A stretch of DNA of 64,000 bases from Medakamo hakoo. Lineage: Eukaryota; Chlorophyta; Trebouxiophyceae; Coccomyxaceae. How positions within the stretch are numbered: the first letter of the stretch is position 1; every line of letters starts with the position of its first letter. The translations under genes and the position numbers were made by a program. Shown here in pieces: positions 40,902 to 51,751 of this stretch. A model generated the notes under the pieces. The model had not been told where the DNA came from. It ran no database searches and saw only the letters and a list, made by a program, of their open reading frames with translations. The stretch spans positions 558,001-622,000 of the forward strand of contig CP089461.1 in the NCBI GenBank assembly GCA_026636295.1. Direction: 5' to 3'.

Positions 40902-42867
40902 TCACCGCCCTAGAAAGCCAGCCGCGCCCAAGGCAGCCAGGGCAGCACCCATGTCAGCTGGGACAACGCGCAGCGGCGGTGGCACGGGCAAAGCAGGGGC
41001 GGCCGCCGCCGTGGCGGAGGAGGGGGAGGCAGGCGTGGAGCCAGCGGCCGCCGCGGCCGCCGCAGCGGCTGCAGCCGCCGCCAGCTCACCTGCCGCCGCG
41101 GCGAGGGCAGAAGGAGGCAGTCTGCCACCCGCAGCCGCGTTGGCGAGGGCGGCGGCCAAGGACGCGACGTCGGACGACGGCGGCGGCGGGCCGGAGGTGG
41201 AGGGCGAGGGCGGCGCGGCCGCGCCGCCGCCGCCCGCGGCGCGCGGCAGGGACGGCGGCGTCGGTGGCGCGGCCGCACCCGCGCTCATGCCGCCCAGTGC
41301 CTTTAAAATGGCGGGCGAGCGCGGCGGGGAGGCGGCGAAGACCGCGTGCGGCGGCGGCGGCCCGCGGCGGACCCTCTTCGCGGGCGAGCCGTGCCTCACG
41401 GCCCGCGCGGGCGGCTCGGACGCCGGCAGGGGCGGCGGCGGTCCGCGCGCGGCCGCCGCCGTGCCGGCGCGGCCATCGTCATCGCCGACGGACAGGGACG
41501 CGTCGGCCAGGCACATCAGGCCTTCCGCCGCGTTGGACGCGTCCGCGTCGGCGGCGGGAGGCGGCGGCGGCGGCGGGTGCGCGGGTGGTGGTGGCGCGGC
41601 GCCGGCCGGGCGCAGGCGAGAGGGAGCGACACCCAGGCCCAGGCCCAGGCCACCGCGCGGCACGGAGACCGCAGCAGCGCGCCCAAACGCGGACGCCGGG
41701 TACTGCGGCGTGTTGGGTGAACCCGGCGGCGCGGGGGAGGGCGCGGCAGGCGCGGCGGTGGTGGTGGGTGCGGCGCCGGGCGCGGCGCCGCCGCCTTCGC
41801 CGCCGACGCCAGACCCCGCCGCAGAGCCCGTCCAGCCGCTGGTGCTGGCACCACCACCGGCGGCGCCATTGGCAGACGACCCCGTCGCCCGGGCGACGAC
41901 GGCGGCGACCGCGGCGGGCGCCTCACCACCACCACCACCACCGGCGGCCGCCCGGCCACACCCACCAGGAGCCGCGCCCGCCGCCGCCTTCGTTTTCAAG
42001 CTCGCGTTCCACCGGTTTTTTACGGCGTTGTCGGTGCGGCCGGGCAGCGCCCGGGCAATGATGGCCCACTTGTTGCCGACGCGGGCCTGTTCCGCGATGA
42101 TGATGGCATCCTGTGTTTTGGTTGGGAGGGAGGGAGGGAGGTTTGGTGAGGCAAGGCTGAGGGCGGGGGGCGCACGCGCCGCGCCTCGAGGCGCGGCGCG
42201 CGCGCGCGCGCGCATCTTCCAGCACGCAACACAAACACACAGACGCGCACGCACGCACCTCTTCAGCCGAGAAGGGTCCACGCTTCAGGTCGGGGTTGAG
42301 GGCGTTGTACCAGCTGCGAGGGGCGTGGGGAGAGGAAAGAGGGTGAGCAAAAAAAAAAAAACAGATTGGCCTGCAAGGCGAAAAACAGGTCACCTGGGAA
42401 AAAAAGAAAAAAAACTCACCGCAGCCGACAAGACTTTCCTGTCCGGCCTTCACGGTTCAAAAACTGCGTGGGAGGTTCGTGTGGGGTGGGAGGTGTAAGG
42501 AGAGGAAGCCTGGAGAGAGCGGGGGAGGCGGCGACTTTGTTTGCTCTCTCGGCAAACAAAAAAACACCGGTTTTTTTTGCAGAATCCAAGAAAGAGCCTC
42601 TCACCTGGGCAATGACCGACCAGCAGCGAGGTCCGTACGTGGCGACCAGTTCTGAGAGACGCGCGTCCTCCTGTGGAATGGATGGAGGATTGGGAGGGAC
42701 GGGTGAGGCGGTGGACGACGGACGAGGCCCGCATGCACTGGCCGGAGCGCGCACAAAAACAACGCCGCCGCCACACGCACCTCCGCCGTCCAAGCCCGGC
42801 GCGCGCCGTCTTCCAGCGCCGCGCGCATGTCCTGCTCCCGCACGTAGGAGGGTGAGCCGGCCCGCAT
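40902..42867 (-). CDS. R2R3-type MYB transcription factor
   Basis: Nuclear DNA-binding regulator of about 486 aa. Five exons: 42867-42781, 42670-42605, 42463-42420, 42313-42259 and 42110-40902. Joined, repeat R2 reads RRAWTAEEDARLSELVATYG ... CWSVIAQFLNREGRTGKSCR ... LRWYNALNP, and repeat R3 reads KRGPFSAEEDAIIIAEQARV ... NKWAIIARALPGRTDNAVKN ... RWNASLKTK. Tryptophan spacing is canonical, with Phe replacing the first R3 Trp as in plant R2R3 MYBs. All four introns fall inside the repeats and their phases agree. The rest is a long Ala/Gly/Pro-rich tail without known motifs. The start could also be the ATG at 42828. Only 88 bp separate it from VPS26 upstream on the same strand. Confidence 0.9.
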
Positions 42868-42955
42868 GGGTGTGGGAAGAAAGGCCACCAGAAAAAGAGG
42901 GAGTGAGGAGTGGGGGTGAGTTTCGGCTTTTTTGTTTTCATTAGGGACTTGTTTT

Positions 42956-43504
42956 TCATGCGGCCGCGCCCGCCACGCCACCGCTCCCGCCATCCCCGCT
43001 CGCTCCTTCCTCCACAGTTTCAGGCAGGACGGCCGGGCCGGCGGGCGGGACTGAGGCCAGCGGTTCGGCTGGTGGTGGAGGCGGAGGTGGTGGTGCGGGT
43101 TCCTCTGCCACCACGCCCACAGGCGCCGCGGGCGCGGGTGGAGCAGCCGGCGCGGCCGGCGCCGGAGGCGGCGCCGGCGCCGGAGGCGCGGCCGCAGCAC
43201 CGGCAGGCGCCGGCGCGCCCACCCCCGCTCCCGCCGGCGGAGCGGGAGGGGGGAGCATCGCCTCCCACCCACTCCCGCCCTCGCGCCCACCACCACCGCC
43301 ACCCGCCCCGCCCGCCGCCCTGTACAGCAGCACTTCCTGCTGCTTGAAGTACCGCCGGTCCTCCTCGTCGACCAGGACCAGGTTGAGGTAGTAGCGCACG
43401 GAAAAACGGTTGTGGACATCCCTGGAAGAGGTGTGTGGGTGTGTGTGTGGGTGGGGGTGGGGGGGGGGGGGGGACGAGTGAGAGAAAAAAGTCTCTCTCT
43501 CTCT

Positions 43505-43596
<92 letters not shown>

Positions 43597-44744
43597 CACA
43601 CCCACAACGCAACACACCTGTACGTCGGCGTCAGGTTTTCATAGGCGCCCAGGTGCAGGCGCACAGGCACGGCCTCCCCCCGCGCCGGCGCGCCGTCCAT
43701 CAGCTCAAAGCGGCCGAGCGTGGCCGCGTCCGACCGGGCGGCCGCCCCCCCGCCGACCGTCTCCCGCCGCCGCAGCTCCAGCTCCATGCACTTCAGCTTG
43801 ATGCGGACCAGCAGGAAGGACACCTTGCCGTGGACGACGCCGTCCAGCGGGTAGGACGCGCGGTCGTACTCGACTTCGATGTGCAGGCAGTCCTCGATGC
43901 CGACCTCCATCCGCAGCGGCGGGGGTTGTTGGGGTGGGGCGGGGGCGGGCGGAGAGGCGGGGTGCGCGGCGGACCCTGGGGGCGTGGGAGGCGGCACAGC
44001 CGCGGCGGCAGGGACGGCGGCGCCGTCCGCCAGGGTGGACGCGCTCAAATCCGACAGCGCCGGCGGGGCGGACAGCGGGTTGCGGACGGCGAGACCCCAC
44101 TCCCGGGCCAGCGTCGGCGCGTACGCCCGTGTGATGGAGACGCGCACAATGTAGCGCAGCCGGGCGGCGCCGCCCTCGTACGTCTCGTGCTCCAGTTCGA
44201 CGTTGGAAAACGAAAAGGGAAACGTAACGGGGGCGGCCAGGTCGCCCGGCGGGGCCAGGTCGCGGACCAGCTTCAAGAAGTCGTGCTTCGCCCCACGCGT
44301 TTCCCCCGCCAGTTCGATCCGGCCGATGAGCTGGACCTTGATGCCGGCGTGTTCCAGGCGGCGGCCCGGTTGCGGCGCGATTTTGACCTTAAGAGGGGGG
44401 GGGGGGGGCATCGAGACGAGAGGCAGGTTGAAGAGAGGGGATGAGCGCGCGCGCGCGGCCCCGCCGGCGAAAAAACAAATGGCTCGCCCCCCTTCCAGCC
44501 TCCCGACCTCCCACGCCCTCACCTCGCCCGCCACCGTCGCGTGGTTGGCGTACAGGGGCAGGGCTTCGCCGCCCGCTTCAGCCAGGGTGCTCGTGTCTTG
44601 TGGCGCGGGCGGAGCGGGCGCCGCCGCACCACCGCCACCGCTGGGCGGAGGCACGGTCGGTGGTGGAGCGCCATCGGCGCCGCGCAGGTCGAGCTGGAAG
44701 GTGACGGGCGGCGCCAAGCCGAGCGAGCCGAGCAGATTTTGCAT
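42956..44744 (-). CDS. VPS26: Retromer subunit VPS26
   Basis: Arrestin-fold subunit of the retromer cargo-recognition trimer (VPS26-VPS29-VPS35). Exons 44744-44523, 44387-43618 and 43421-42956 (485 aa; the usual length is about 330). Landmarks are GRRLEHAGIKVQLIGRIEL, HDFLKLVRDLAPPGDL, MEVGIEDCLHIEVEYDRASY, GKVSFLLVRIKLKCMELELR, RFELMDGAPARGEAVPVRLH, and across the second intron RDVHNRFSVRYYLNLVLVDE with RRYFKQQEVLLYR. The extra length comes from a Pro/Ala insertion between the two arrestin lobes and a Pro/Ala/Gly tail of about 115 residues. The second intron contains a long (GA)n/(CT)n microsatellite next to its donor. Divergent from NOC4 across 148 bp. Confidence 0.95.
43510..43594. repeat. 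(CT)n microsatellite in VPS26 intron 2
   Basis: About 42 uninterrupted CT units on the plus strand (GA in the transcript), beginning about 23 nt inside the VPS26 intron 2 donor. A shorter CT block at about 43492-43506 and a run of 15 G at 43459-43473 lie in the same intron. Confidence 0.95.
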
Positions 44745-44892
44745 GGCCTGAGTGGGAGGCGACGAGTCTCCCGCGACGGACGGAAAAGAAAAATGAGGAG
44801 GGCCCCCCCATCGGTTTTTTTGGCTCGCCGCTTCACTCTTCCCATCCACCTACCTCCAGCAGCAGAGGCCGCGGGGGGGGGCAACGCACCCC

Positions 44893-46910
44893 ATGACGCG
44901 GCCACGCCCTCCGCCGCCACGCCCCATCGCCCTGGCGGAAAAGCTGCTCGCCGACCCTGTCGCCGCCGCCAATGACTTGCCGGCGCTGGTGGCCGCGGCG
45001 AGCGCGGTGCCTACGGACGAGGTGAGATGGGAGCCGGTGGTTGAGTTTTTTTTCGCCGCGGCCCCGCACGCGTGCCGCCGCGCTCCGCCACCAAGCCACA
45101 CCGCCCAGCACTGCCCCACCCTGCCAAGCGAAGCGCCCATGCGTGCTGCCCACTGGCAAGGCCCGCAAACAGCGGAGCGAGGCACTAAACTCACGCACAA
45201 AAAAACTCCACTCCCCAAAACGCAACACAAATTTAGCCGTCGGCCGCCGCCACAGCCTCCGCAGTCGGCGCCTGCATGCTGGCTTTCCAAGCCGCCGCCG
45301 CCGCGGGTGACCTAGCTGGCTCCCTGAGCTCCGTGCCTGACAACGGAGGAGAGGCGGACGAGGTCGGAAACGCGGGCGCCGGTGAGGGCGACGGCGGCGA
45401 GCAGCCGTCAGAGGACCCGACCGCCCTCTACCGCTCCTGGCTGGCCGCCCGCTTCGTCGCCTACCGCCGGGCCCTCCTCACCCACTGCGCCCGCTCGGGC
45501 GCCTGGCCAACACTCCAAGTCGCGGCTGTGCGCGGGTTGCTGGAAGCCGGGCGTGGCCGGCCGGCGCCGGGTGGGTGGGACGCGCCGTTCGTGGTCGCGG
45601 GCCTGGAGGCACTCCTGTGCGGCGGCCGGGGCAGCCGGCCGGGCGGGCCGGCCTGCCGCGGTCCTTGCGGCGAAGCGGTTGGCGAGGTCCTGGCCCGCGC
45701 GTCGGCCTGCGTGGACGTGCGGCACGCGGCGTGGCAGGCGGTCGCCCGCGCGGCGGCTGGGTTGGGTGGCGCACGCGGGACCGGCGCTGGCAGCCCAGAC
45801 ACCGGCCGGACGCTCACGGACCTCCTGACCCGCCTGCCGCCGCCCAGCGCTGGGTGGGAGGGGGGTGGCGACGCCGCCCCCCAGTCCTGGTGCGGAGCGC
45901 TGGAACTGGGCCTCGTCTCCGGCGGCGGCGGGCGCGCGGGCGCCAAGAAGCGCGGCCGGCCTGGCGGCGCGGCGCCGCCGCCGCCCACCACCAGTCCGCC
46001 GCGGTGGGCGACCCTCCCCGGCCACCGGGCCGCCGCCCGCCGGGCCTGGGTCGCCCTCCTGTCCGCCCCGCTGCCGCCGGACGCATGGGCGGCTGCGTTG
46101 GAAGCGCTGCCAGCCGTCATCCCGGACCTGGACGCCGTGGAACCGCTGGCGGACGCGCTCGCCGCGTCTGCCCGGCGCGGCGGGCGGTCCGGCCTCGCCG
46201 CGCTCGCCGCGCTGTTCGACCTCATCACCCGCCGCCGGCTGGAGTACGACGGCGTGTACGCCGCCCTGTACGCCTGCCTGACGCCCGACACAGCGGTGGC
46301 CGCCCCCGGCCCCGTCCGCGCCCGGGCCTGGGCCCTGGCGGACGCCTTCCTCGCGTCGCCGGCCGTCCCGGCCTACACGGCCGCCGCGTTTGCCAAGCGC
46401 GCGGCGCGCCTGGCGCTGGCGTCGCCGCCCGGGCCGGCGGGCGTCGCGCTGGCCACCATCCACAACATCCTGCGCCGCCACCCGGCGTGTTGCGTCCTGC
46501 TGCACGCGCCCCGGCGGAGCCGGGGGCCTGCTGAGGGCGGCGCCGCGGGCGGCGGCCGCCCGCCCCCGCCGCCTCCACCTGCCTCATCCCTCGACGCCGA
46601 CCCGTACGACGACGGCGCGTCCGACCCTGCCCACGCCAACGCGCTCGCGTCCTCGCTGTGGGAAGTCGCCCACCTGGCCCGGCACTGGTCTCCCGGCGTC
46701 GCCGCGGCGGCGGCCGGCCTGCTGGCGGCCGACCTGACCGACCGCACAAAGAGCGCCGAAGCCGACTGGAGGCCGGGGCTGGGGACGACGTACGCGTCGC
46801 TCGTGGACGGTGACCTGGGTCGCAGGATGAGGAAGGCGCCGTCCGTGGCGGTGTCACTCCCGGAAGGCGGGCTCTTTGGCGGTGGCGGGTGGGCCGCGTG
46901 GGAAGCTTGA
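44893..46910 (+). CDS. NOC4: Nucleolar complex protein 4 (NOC4), CBF/Mak21 family
   Basis: Nucleolar protein that pairs with NOP14 in 40S (small subunit) assembly and export. Exons 44893-45021 and 45237-46910 (600 aa). The acceptor is an unusual AAATTTAG at 45229-45236; it is the one that keeps phase, and the nearer CAG sites do not. The second exon has YRSWLAARFVAYRRALLTH, TLQVAAVRGLLEAG and the family core in the second half: FAKRAARLALASPPGPAGVA, TIHNILRRHPACCVLLHAP, YDDGASDPAHANALASSLWE, VAHLARHWSPGVA, then SLVDGDLGRRMRKAPSVAV near the end. These match NOC4L/Noc4 closely. Convergent with the CCT gene. Confidence 0.9.
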
Positions 46911-47015
46911 GAAAGGAATGGAACAATGAAACGAAAACAACACGCTTGACCACCGCCCCCCCCCCCCCTCTCTCTCTCCGGCACACACAACGCGCGCCTC
47001 TCTCTGCCCCCAGCA

Positions 47016-47016
<1 letters not shown>

Positions 47017-47044
<28 letters not shown>
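47017..47044. repeat. CT-rich microsatellite between NOC4 and CCT genes
   Basis: CT-rich tract with one TTT interruption in the shared 3' region of two convergent genes. A second CT block at about 46967-46978 follows a run of 13 C at 46956-46968. Confidence 0.85.
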
Positions 47045-47046
<2 letters not shown>

Positions 47047-47130
47047 CCCACGGAAAGCAGTATCAGTCAGCAAACAATCGAAACCAAAAAAAAGGTATAG
47101 AGCACCGCGCGCGCGCCTCTCCCTTTTTTT

Positions 47131-49342
47131 TCAACCAGCCGGCGGCGGGAGCGGCTGCAACCCGTCCAACCCGCCGACCACGGCCAGGGGCGCCTTGCCC
47201 TTGCCCTGCGCAGCCGCCGCAGCCGCCGCTTTTTTCGCCGCCGCTTCTTCCGGCGTGATGGCCGCCGCGTCGTCGTTGCGCGCAAAGCGGCCGCGCACGC
47301 GCGGCCGGGCGTCGGCCAGGGTCTTGCGGCACACGTACTTGATGCGCTTGGAGAAATTGCGTTCGTGCCGCTTCTGGCGGTAGCGCAGGATTTTGGCGGC
47401 GCGCTCCGCCGCGGGCAGGCGGCCCGCCGTGTAGACCCGGCCTTCAGGCGTGGTCAGCTCGAAGAGCGTGGCGCCCGGCGCGACGGGCTGGGAGGGGCCC
47501 GCGTCCACGGCCGCGGCCGCGAGGTTGGCCGCGGACGACGACCGCCCGAAGCCGCGGCGGCCGCTCCCACTGGCCAGTTCGACCGCAGACTGGACGCGGC
47601 GCATGCCGCCCGACCGGGAGCCTGGCGGGCGCGCGCCGGAGCGCGAGGGCGGGGCGAAGCCCTCGTCGGAGCCGCCGCGTGAGGACGGCCCGCGCGGCGG
47701 GCGGCGGCCGGACCGGGACGGCGGGGGCGGCGGCGGCGCGGGCGGCGGACCTGACGACGACGACGACGCGCCGCCGTCGCCCGAGCCGGACGGCCGCACG
47801 CCCGCGGCCGCGGCGGCGGCGGCGTACGCCGCAAAGTCCGGCGGCGGCGGCGGCGGTGGTGCGGCCCCAGGCGCGGCCGGCCCGGCCGGCCCGCCGCCAT
47901 TCGTCGTCGCCGCCGCGAAGTGGCCTGCCACCGCTGCCGCGGGCGCGGACACGTACGCGCCCGTCGCCGGGTCCAGAAAGTAGTACCCCGGCGCGGAGAC
48001 GGGCGCGGCGACGGCGGCGACGGCGCCACGCGGTTGTGGCTGGAGCGGCGGCGGGTGGAGTGGCGCTCCGCCGGGCACGCCGCCCAACAGGTGCGCCGGC
48101 AGCGGCACCGTGCCCACGCCCAGTGCCGACGTCGGCGGCGGCACCGGCACGTAACCGGGCGGCGGCGGGAAGGGCGCGGCCGGAGCGGCGGCGGCCGGCG
48201 GGGGGACGCCTTCGGGCACCGGCGCGAGGCGGGACGGGCCGCGCGAAAAGGCGCCGCCGGCGCCTGCCGTCGCGGACGACGGCGGCGTCAGGGCCGGGCC
48301 CGACAGGGCTTGCAGGTCGCCCAACGAAAAGGCGGCGCGCCGGATGCCGCCCCGGGCGACGGCGGCGGCGGCGGCGAGGACGACCTGCGTTTTTTTGACA
48401 GGGTGGGGCGGGTCCTCGGGTTGAGAGCGCACGCGCAGCGTGAAAAAAAAAAGCCAAACTCGGGCCTCCTCCCGCGCGCATTGCTGCGCCTTCCACGCGC
48501 CTGCGATGCGTACACGGTGTGTCTCTCGCTGAGGGGCACGCCGGGCGCGGAAGGCGCGCGCCACCGTCCGCGACAGCAACCCCTCCCCGGAAAGACAGCG
48601 CGCGTGAATGGTCTCCCCCCGACGACAAAAAAAACGGCGCACCTGCTTGTCGTCGATGCCGTCGTCGCCGTCGTCGCCCGCGCCGCCGCCGCTGAGGGAA
48701 TCGGAGAAGGCGACGCCCGAGCCGAGGGCGTTGTACAGGCGCTCCTCCTCGGCTGTTTTTTGTTTGGAGGGAGGAGAAAGACGAGCGTGAGTTTGCTTTG
48801 CGGCGGCGGCGGGCAGGGGGAAGCAGAAGCAGGCGCGCGTGCAGCGCAGAATGGGCGCCCTCCACCCCGCGCCACGCCGAGAGGACGGACAGGTGCACGC
48901 GCACACGAGGCCGGAAAATGCGGGCGGCCACGCGCGTCCACGCTGAACTCGCTGCGACGCCCGAAGTCAGAAAAAGGAGGGCGGCGCCCCCGCTCCCCGA
49001 CACGCGCATGCGCCAAAGCGCAAAAAAAAGGCCGGGCCTTCTTCAAGGTTGCGAGGGTCAGACAGGCCTTCCGTCCCGACAGAAGCAAGAACCAGGCCTC
49101 GCAACAGGGATGGGCGGGTGGCGCGGAGGAGGCTACCGCCTGTGTGCCCGCCCAGGCCCTGGCTAGGTTCCGGGGGGGCCGTGCCTCGGGCGCCTTTATC
49201 CTTTTTCTTTGTCTGCCCGGTGTGCCGGGCGCCCGGCACACAGCACCAAGCCCCACGCACCCGTCAGGTGAGCCAGCCCAGTGGGCGGCCCGTCTGTCAG
49301 CGCCGCCAGGAGGGCGTCGTCGTCCAGCCAGTCCGTGGCCAT
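47131..49342 (-). CDS. CCT-domain protein (CONSTANS/TOC1-type motif)
   Basis: Plant-lineage regulator of about 481 aa. Exons 49342-49261, 48752-48643 and 48384-47131. The CCT motif is in the last about 90 residues: KILRYRQKRHERNFSKRIKY then VCRKTLADARPRVRGRFARND, which keeps the Arg/Lys pattern, the Tyr and the RPRVRGRF end. No B-box and no response-regulator domain precede it, so it belongs with single-CCT (CMF-like) proteins. The N-terminus is acidic (MATDWLDDDALLAALTDG; then EEERLYNALGSG) and could be an activation region. The centre is Pro/Ala/Gly/Ser-rich with RS-like parts. The first intron is the longest in the window (508 nt). A role in light or clock control is plausible by family but not shown. 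Confidence 0.85.
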
Positions 49343-49590
49343 AGCAGTTTCTGCGTGTTCTGCCTTGTTTTTCCGCGCCCGCGGGCGGAATGGTGGAGTG
49401 GGAGTGCGCGCACGCGACCTCGACTCCCACTCAAATCTTCTGCCCGCTCGTTTCATCCGTTTGTGTGGCGCGGTGTTGACGGCGGCGCACTCCCGCCGCC
49501 GACCTCATGCTGCTGGTTCAAGCGGCTTCTCTCGTCACAATCTCCCCTCCCCCCCCCAAAAAAAAAAAAATCTTCTCTCTTTCCTTTCTC

Positions 49591-50658
49591 TCATTTCTCC
49601 GCCAGCATGACGGGCACGCCGTCCGCCCGCCACCGCACCCGCCCGGCCACCAGCGCGCCCAACGCTTCCGGAAAGATCTCGTGTTCGAATGCGAGGACGC
49701 GAGCAGCCAGCGTGGCAGCCGTGTCGTCTGGCTTGACAGGGACGGCCGCCTGGGCCAGGATGGGCCCCCGGTCGAAGGCTTCGTCCACAAAGTGGACGGT
49801 CGGGCCTGACACGCGCGCGCCCGACGCCACGACAGCTGCGTGGACGGCCTGGCCGTACATGCCTTTGCCACCAAAGGGACCGGGCAGCAGAGCTGGGTGG
49901 ATGTTGAGCATGGCGCGTGGGAACGCGCGGACGAGCGGCGGCGGGATGAGCTGTTTTTTTTGGATGGGGGTGGGATGGAAAGCATGGGGTGGGGAACGCC
50001 CCCCAGGCGGCCGCCGTGAGCAGCGCACACGCGCGCGCCTCACCCCCTCCTTCCTCACCTTCAAGTACCCGGCGAGCGCCACGAATTCAACGCCACGCCC
50101 CTCCTTCAGGTCCGCCGCAAAGGCGGCCGCGGCCGCAGCCCTGTCTGCTGGATCAGACCCGGGCCCGCCCGGCTCCCCGCGTGCGGGCGGCCACCGCGCC
50201 GTTGGGATGCCGCGCTCGTCCGCCCACTCCCACCCGCCGCAGCCGGGTACGTCGGAGACGACGACCTGTGTTGCATGTTGGGACGGAGGCGTGTGGAGGT
50301 GGCGCAAGGGTGGGTTGTGCCGCGCCGCGCGCGCGCGCTCCTGAGAGCGGCGAGAGAAAGGTGGAGAGAACGACGCCGCCCGCGCCCCTCGGCCCATCCA
50401 CACCAGGCTCACCGCCACGTCTGCGGCCACGCGCCCGCTCTGTGTGGCGGCGTGGATGGCGCGCAGGTTCGACCCGCCGCCAGACACAAAGACGGCAAGC
50501 TTTGGGCGGCTCTGTTGTCCGCCGCCGGCGGCGGCAGCGATTACGGCGGACCGCCTGCAGCGCGGCCGGGCTGCCGCGTAGACCAGGCGGGTGGTGGGCA
50601 CGTCCGCCCGGCCGGCCGTGGATGGCGCGGACGGCGGCGCGCACCGGAGAGCGCTCAT
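49591..50658 (-). CDS. PUR3/purN: Phosphoribosylglycinamide formyltransferase (GARFT, PurN type)
   Basis: Transfers the formyl group of 10-formyl-tetrahydrofolate to GAR in step 3 of purine synthesis. Exons 50658-50404, 50265-50059 and 49950-49591 (273 aa). The catalytic domain has KLAVFVSGGGSNLRAIHAAT, VVVSDVPG, FVALAGYLK, LNIHPALLPGPFGGKGMYGQ (with the Asn and His of the active site), VSGPTVHFVDEAFDRGPILA (with the catalytic Asp region) and FEHEIFPEAL. A Ser/Ala/Arg-rich leader of about 50 residues predicts plastid import, as in plants where the enzyme is monofunctional. Both introns (138 and 108 nt) are multiples of three and stop-free in frame. The second has an A8 tract directly before its acceptor. 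Confidence 0.96.
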   Translation of the reverse strand: MSALRCAPPSAPSTAGRADVPTTRLVYAAARPRCRRSAVIAAAAGGGQQSRPKLAVFVSGGGSNLRAIHAATQSGRVAADVAVSLVWMGRGARAASFSPPFSRRSQERARAARHNPPLRHLHTPPSQHATQVVVSDVPGCGGWEWADERGIPTARWPPARGEPGGPGSDPADRAAAAAAFAADLKEGRGVEFVALAGYLKVRKEGVRRARVRCSRRPPGGRSPPHAFHPTPIQKKQLIPPPLVRAFPRAMLNIHPALLPGPFGGKGMYGQAVHAAVVASGARVSGPTVHFVDEAFDRGPILAQAAVPVKPDDTAATLAARVLAFEHEIFPEALGALVAGRVRWRADGVPVMLAEK

Positions 50659-50802
50659 TTTCCTCCCCGTTTTATTCGCGTCTGTTTGCACTGCCGACGG
50701 AGCGACGGCATGCGTTTTTTCACTCTGACGTCCGACAAAAGGGGGGGGGCACACACACACACACCGCGACAGCGAGCCGCGCCTTTCTCGAACTCTCAAA
50801 CC

Positions 50803-51594
50803 ATGGCACCGCCTGTAGCCCGTCGCGACGCTGACTTGGAAGCATCCTCGTCGGAGGATGAGGGCGGCGGGCGTGGAGGCGGACAGACAGCCACCGGCGC
50901 ACCACCCACCACCTCGGCCGACCCGGCCTTGCACCGCGAGTGGGCCGCCCGGCGCGCCCGGTTCTGGAACGTGAGCTGCTTTTGTGCGGATGGTGCTTTG
51001 GGTTGTGATCCGGCTGCCGCGGGCAGGGACGGGGTAAGGTGTGTCCCTCCCACAACCCACCTCTCTCACGCCCTCTCCCCCGCCCCCAACCATCCAAAAA
51101 ACACACAGGCTGGCTACAGGGAAGGCCACGCATCGGGCCACGAGGCCGCCCTCCAACCGGGCTTTGACGCCGGTTTTCGGGAAGGGACGGGCGCGGGCGT
51201 GGCGTGGGGGCTGACCGCGGGAGGGCTGACCGCCGCGGCCGCCGCGGCGCGGGCCGGGTGGGCGCCAGCGCATGGAGCGGGCGGACTGACATGCCTTGCG
51301 GACGGCGTCGCCGCCGCCGCCGCCGCGCCCGCGTCGGATTTGGCGGCGGCGTTTTCAGTGGAGGAGGCGGAGGAGGGTGGAGACGGCGGCGCGTGCGGCG
51401 GCAGCGGTGGCGGGTGTGGCGCATGCGCAAGCGGGGATGGCGCCCGCCCGCCGGCGGCGCTGGTGCCGCGCGCGGCAGGAGAAGCTCCTGCACTACAGGC
51501 CCGGGCCCTGGAGGCGTTGGCGGCCGCGGGCCTGGCGGGCGTGTGCGCGCCGCTGGCGGGCGGCGGGAGGGGAGCGGGCGGCACAGGAGGTTGA
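50803..51594 (+). CDS. Yae1-domain protein
   Basis: Yae1 with Lto1 acts as the adaptor that brings the ribosome recycling factor ABCE1/Rli1 to the cytosolic Fe-S assembly machinery. Exons 50803-50970 and 51109-51594 (217 aa). After an acidic Ser/Glu start (SSSEDEGGG) and HREWAARRARFWN, the second exon opens with the deca-GX3 repeat: AGYREGHASGHEAALQPGF then DAGFREGTGAGVAWGLTAGG. The rest is Ala-rich, with a Cys/Gly cluster (CGGSGGGCGACASG) that is not a known family motif. A short Yae1-only reading or an Lto1-type paralogue are the alternatives. The 138-nt intron is frame-preserving and has AAAAAACACACAG at its 3' end. Divergent from GARFT (144 bp). Confidence 0.85.
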   Translation: MAPPVARRDADLEASSSEDEGGGRGGGQTATGAPPTTSADPALHREWAARRARFWNVSCFCADGALGCDPAAAGRDGVRCVPPTTHLSHALSPAPNHPKNTQAGYREGHASGHEAALQPGFDAGFREGTGAGVAWGLTAGGLTAAAAAARAGWAPAHGAGGLTCLADGVAAAAAAPASDLAAAFSVEEAEEGGDGGACGGSGGGCGACASGDGARPPAALVPRAAGEAPALQARALEALAAAGLAGVCAPLAGGGRGAGGTGG

Positions 51595-51751
51595 AAGCGC
51601 ACACAAAAAAAAAGAGTTTTAGGGATGGAGAGGACCTACAACAGCGACGGACGGTGTTACACAACAAAACTACACACAAACAGAGCGCTCACACGCACGC
51701 GCGCGCACGGAGGGCGCAGGAGGCGGGAGGCGGGGGGTCCGGGCGCCCCCT

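Noticed and set aside
42601-43617. Minus-strand ORF with a long Arg-Glu repeat
   Set aside because: The repeat is the translated GA microsatellite of VPS26 intron 2; the flanking exons splice it out with consistent phases.
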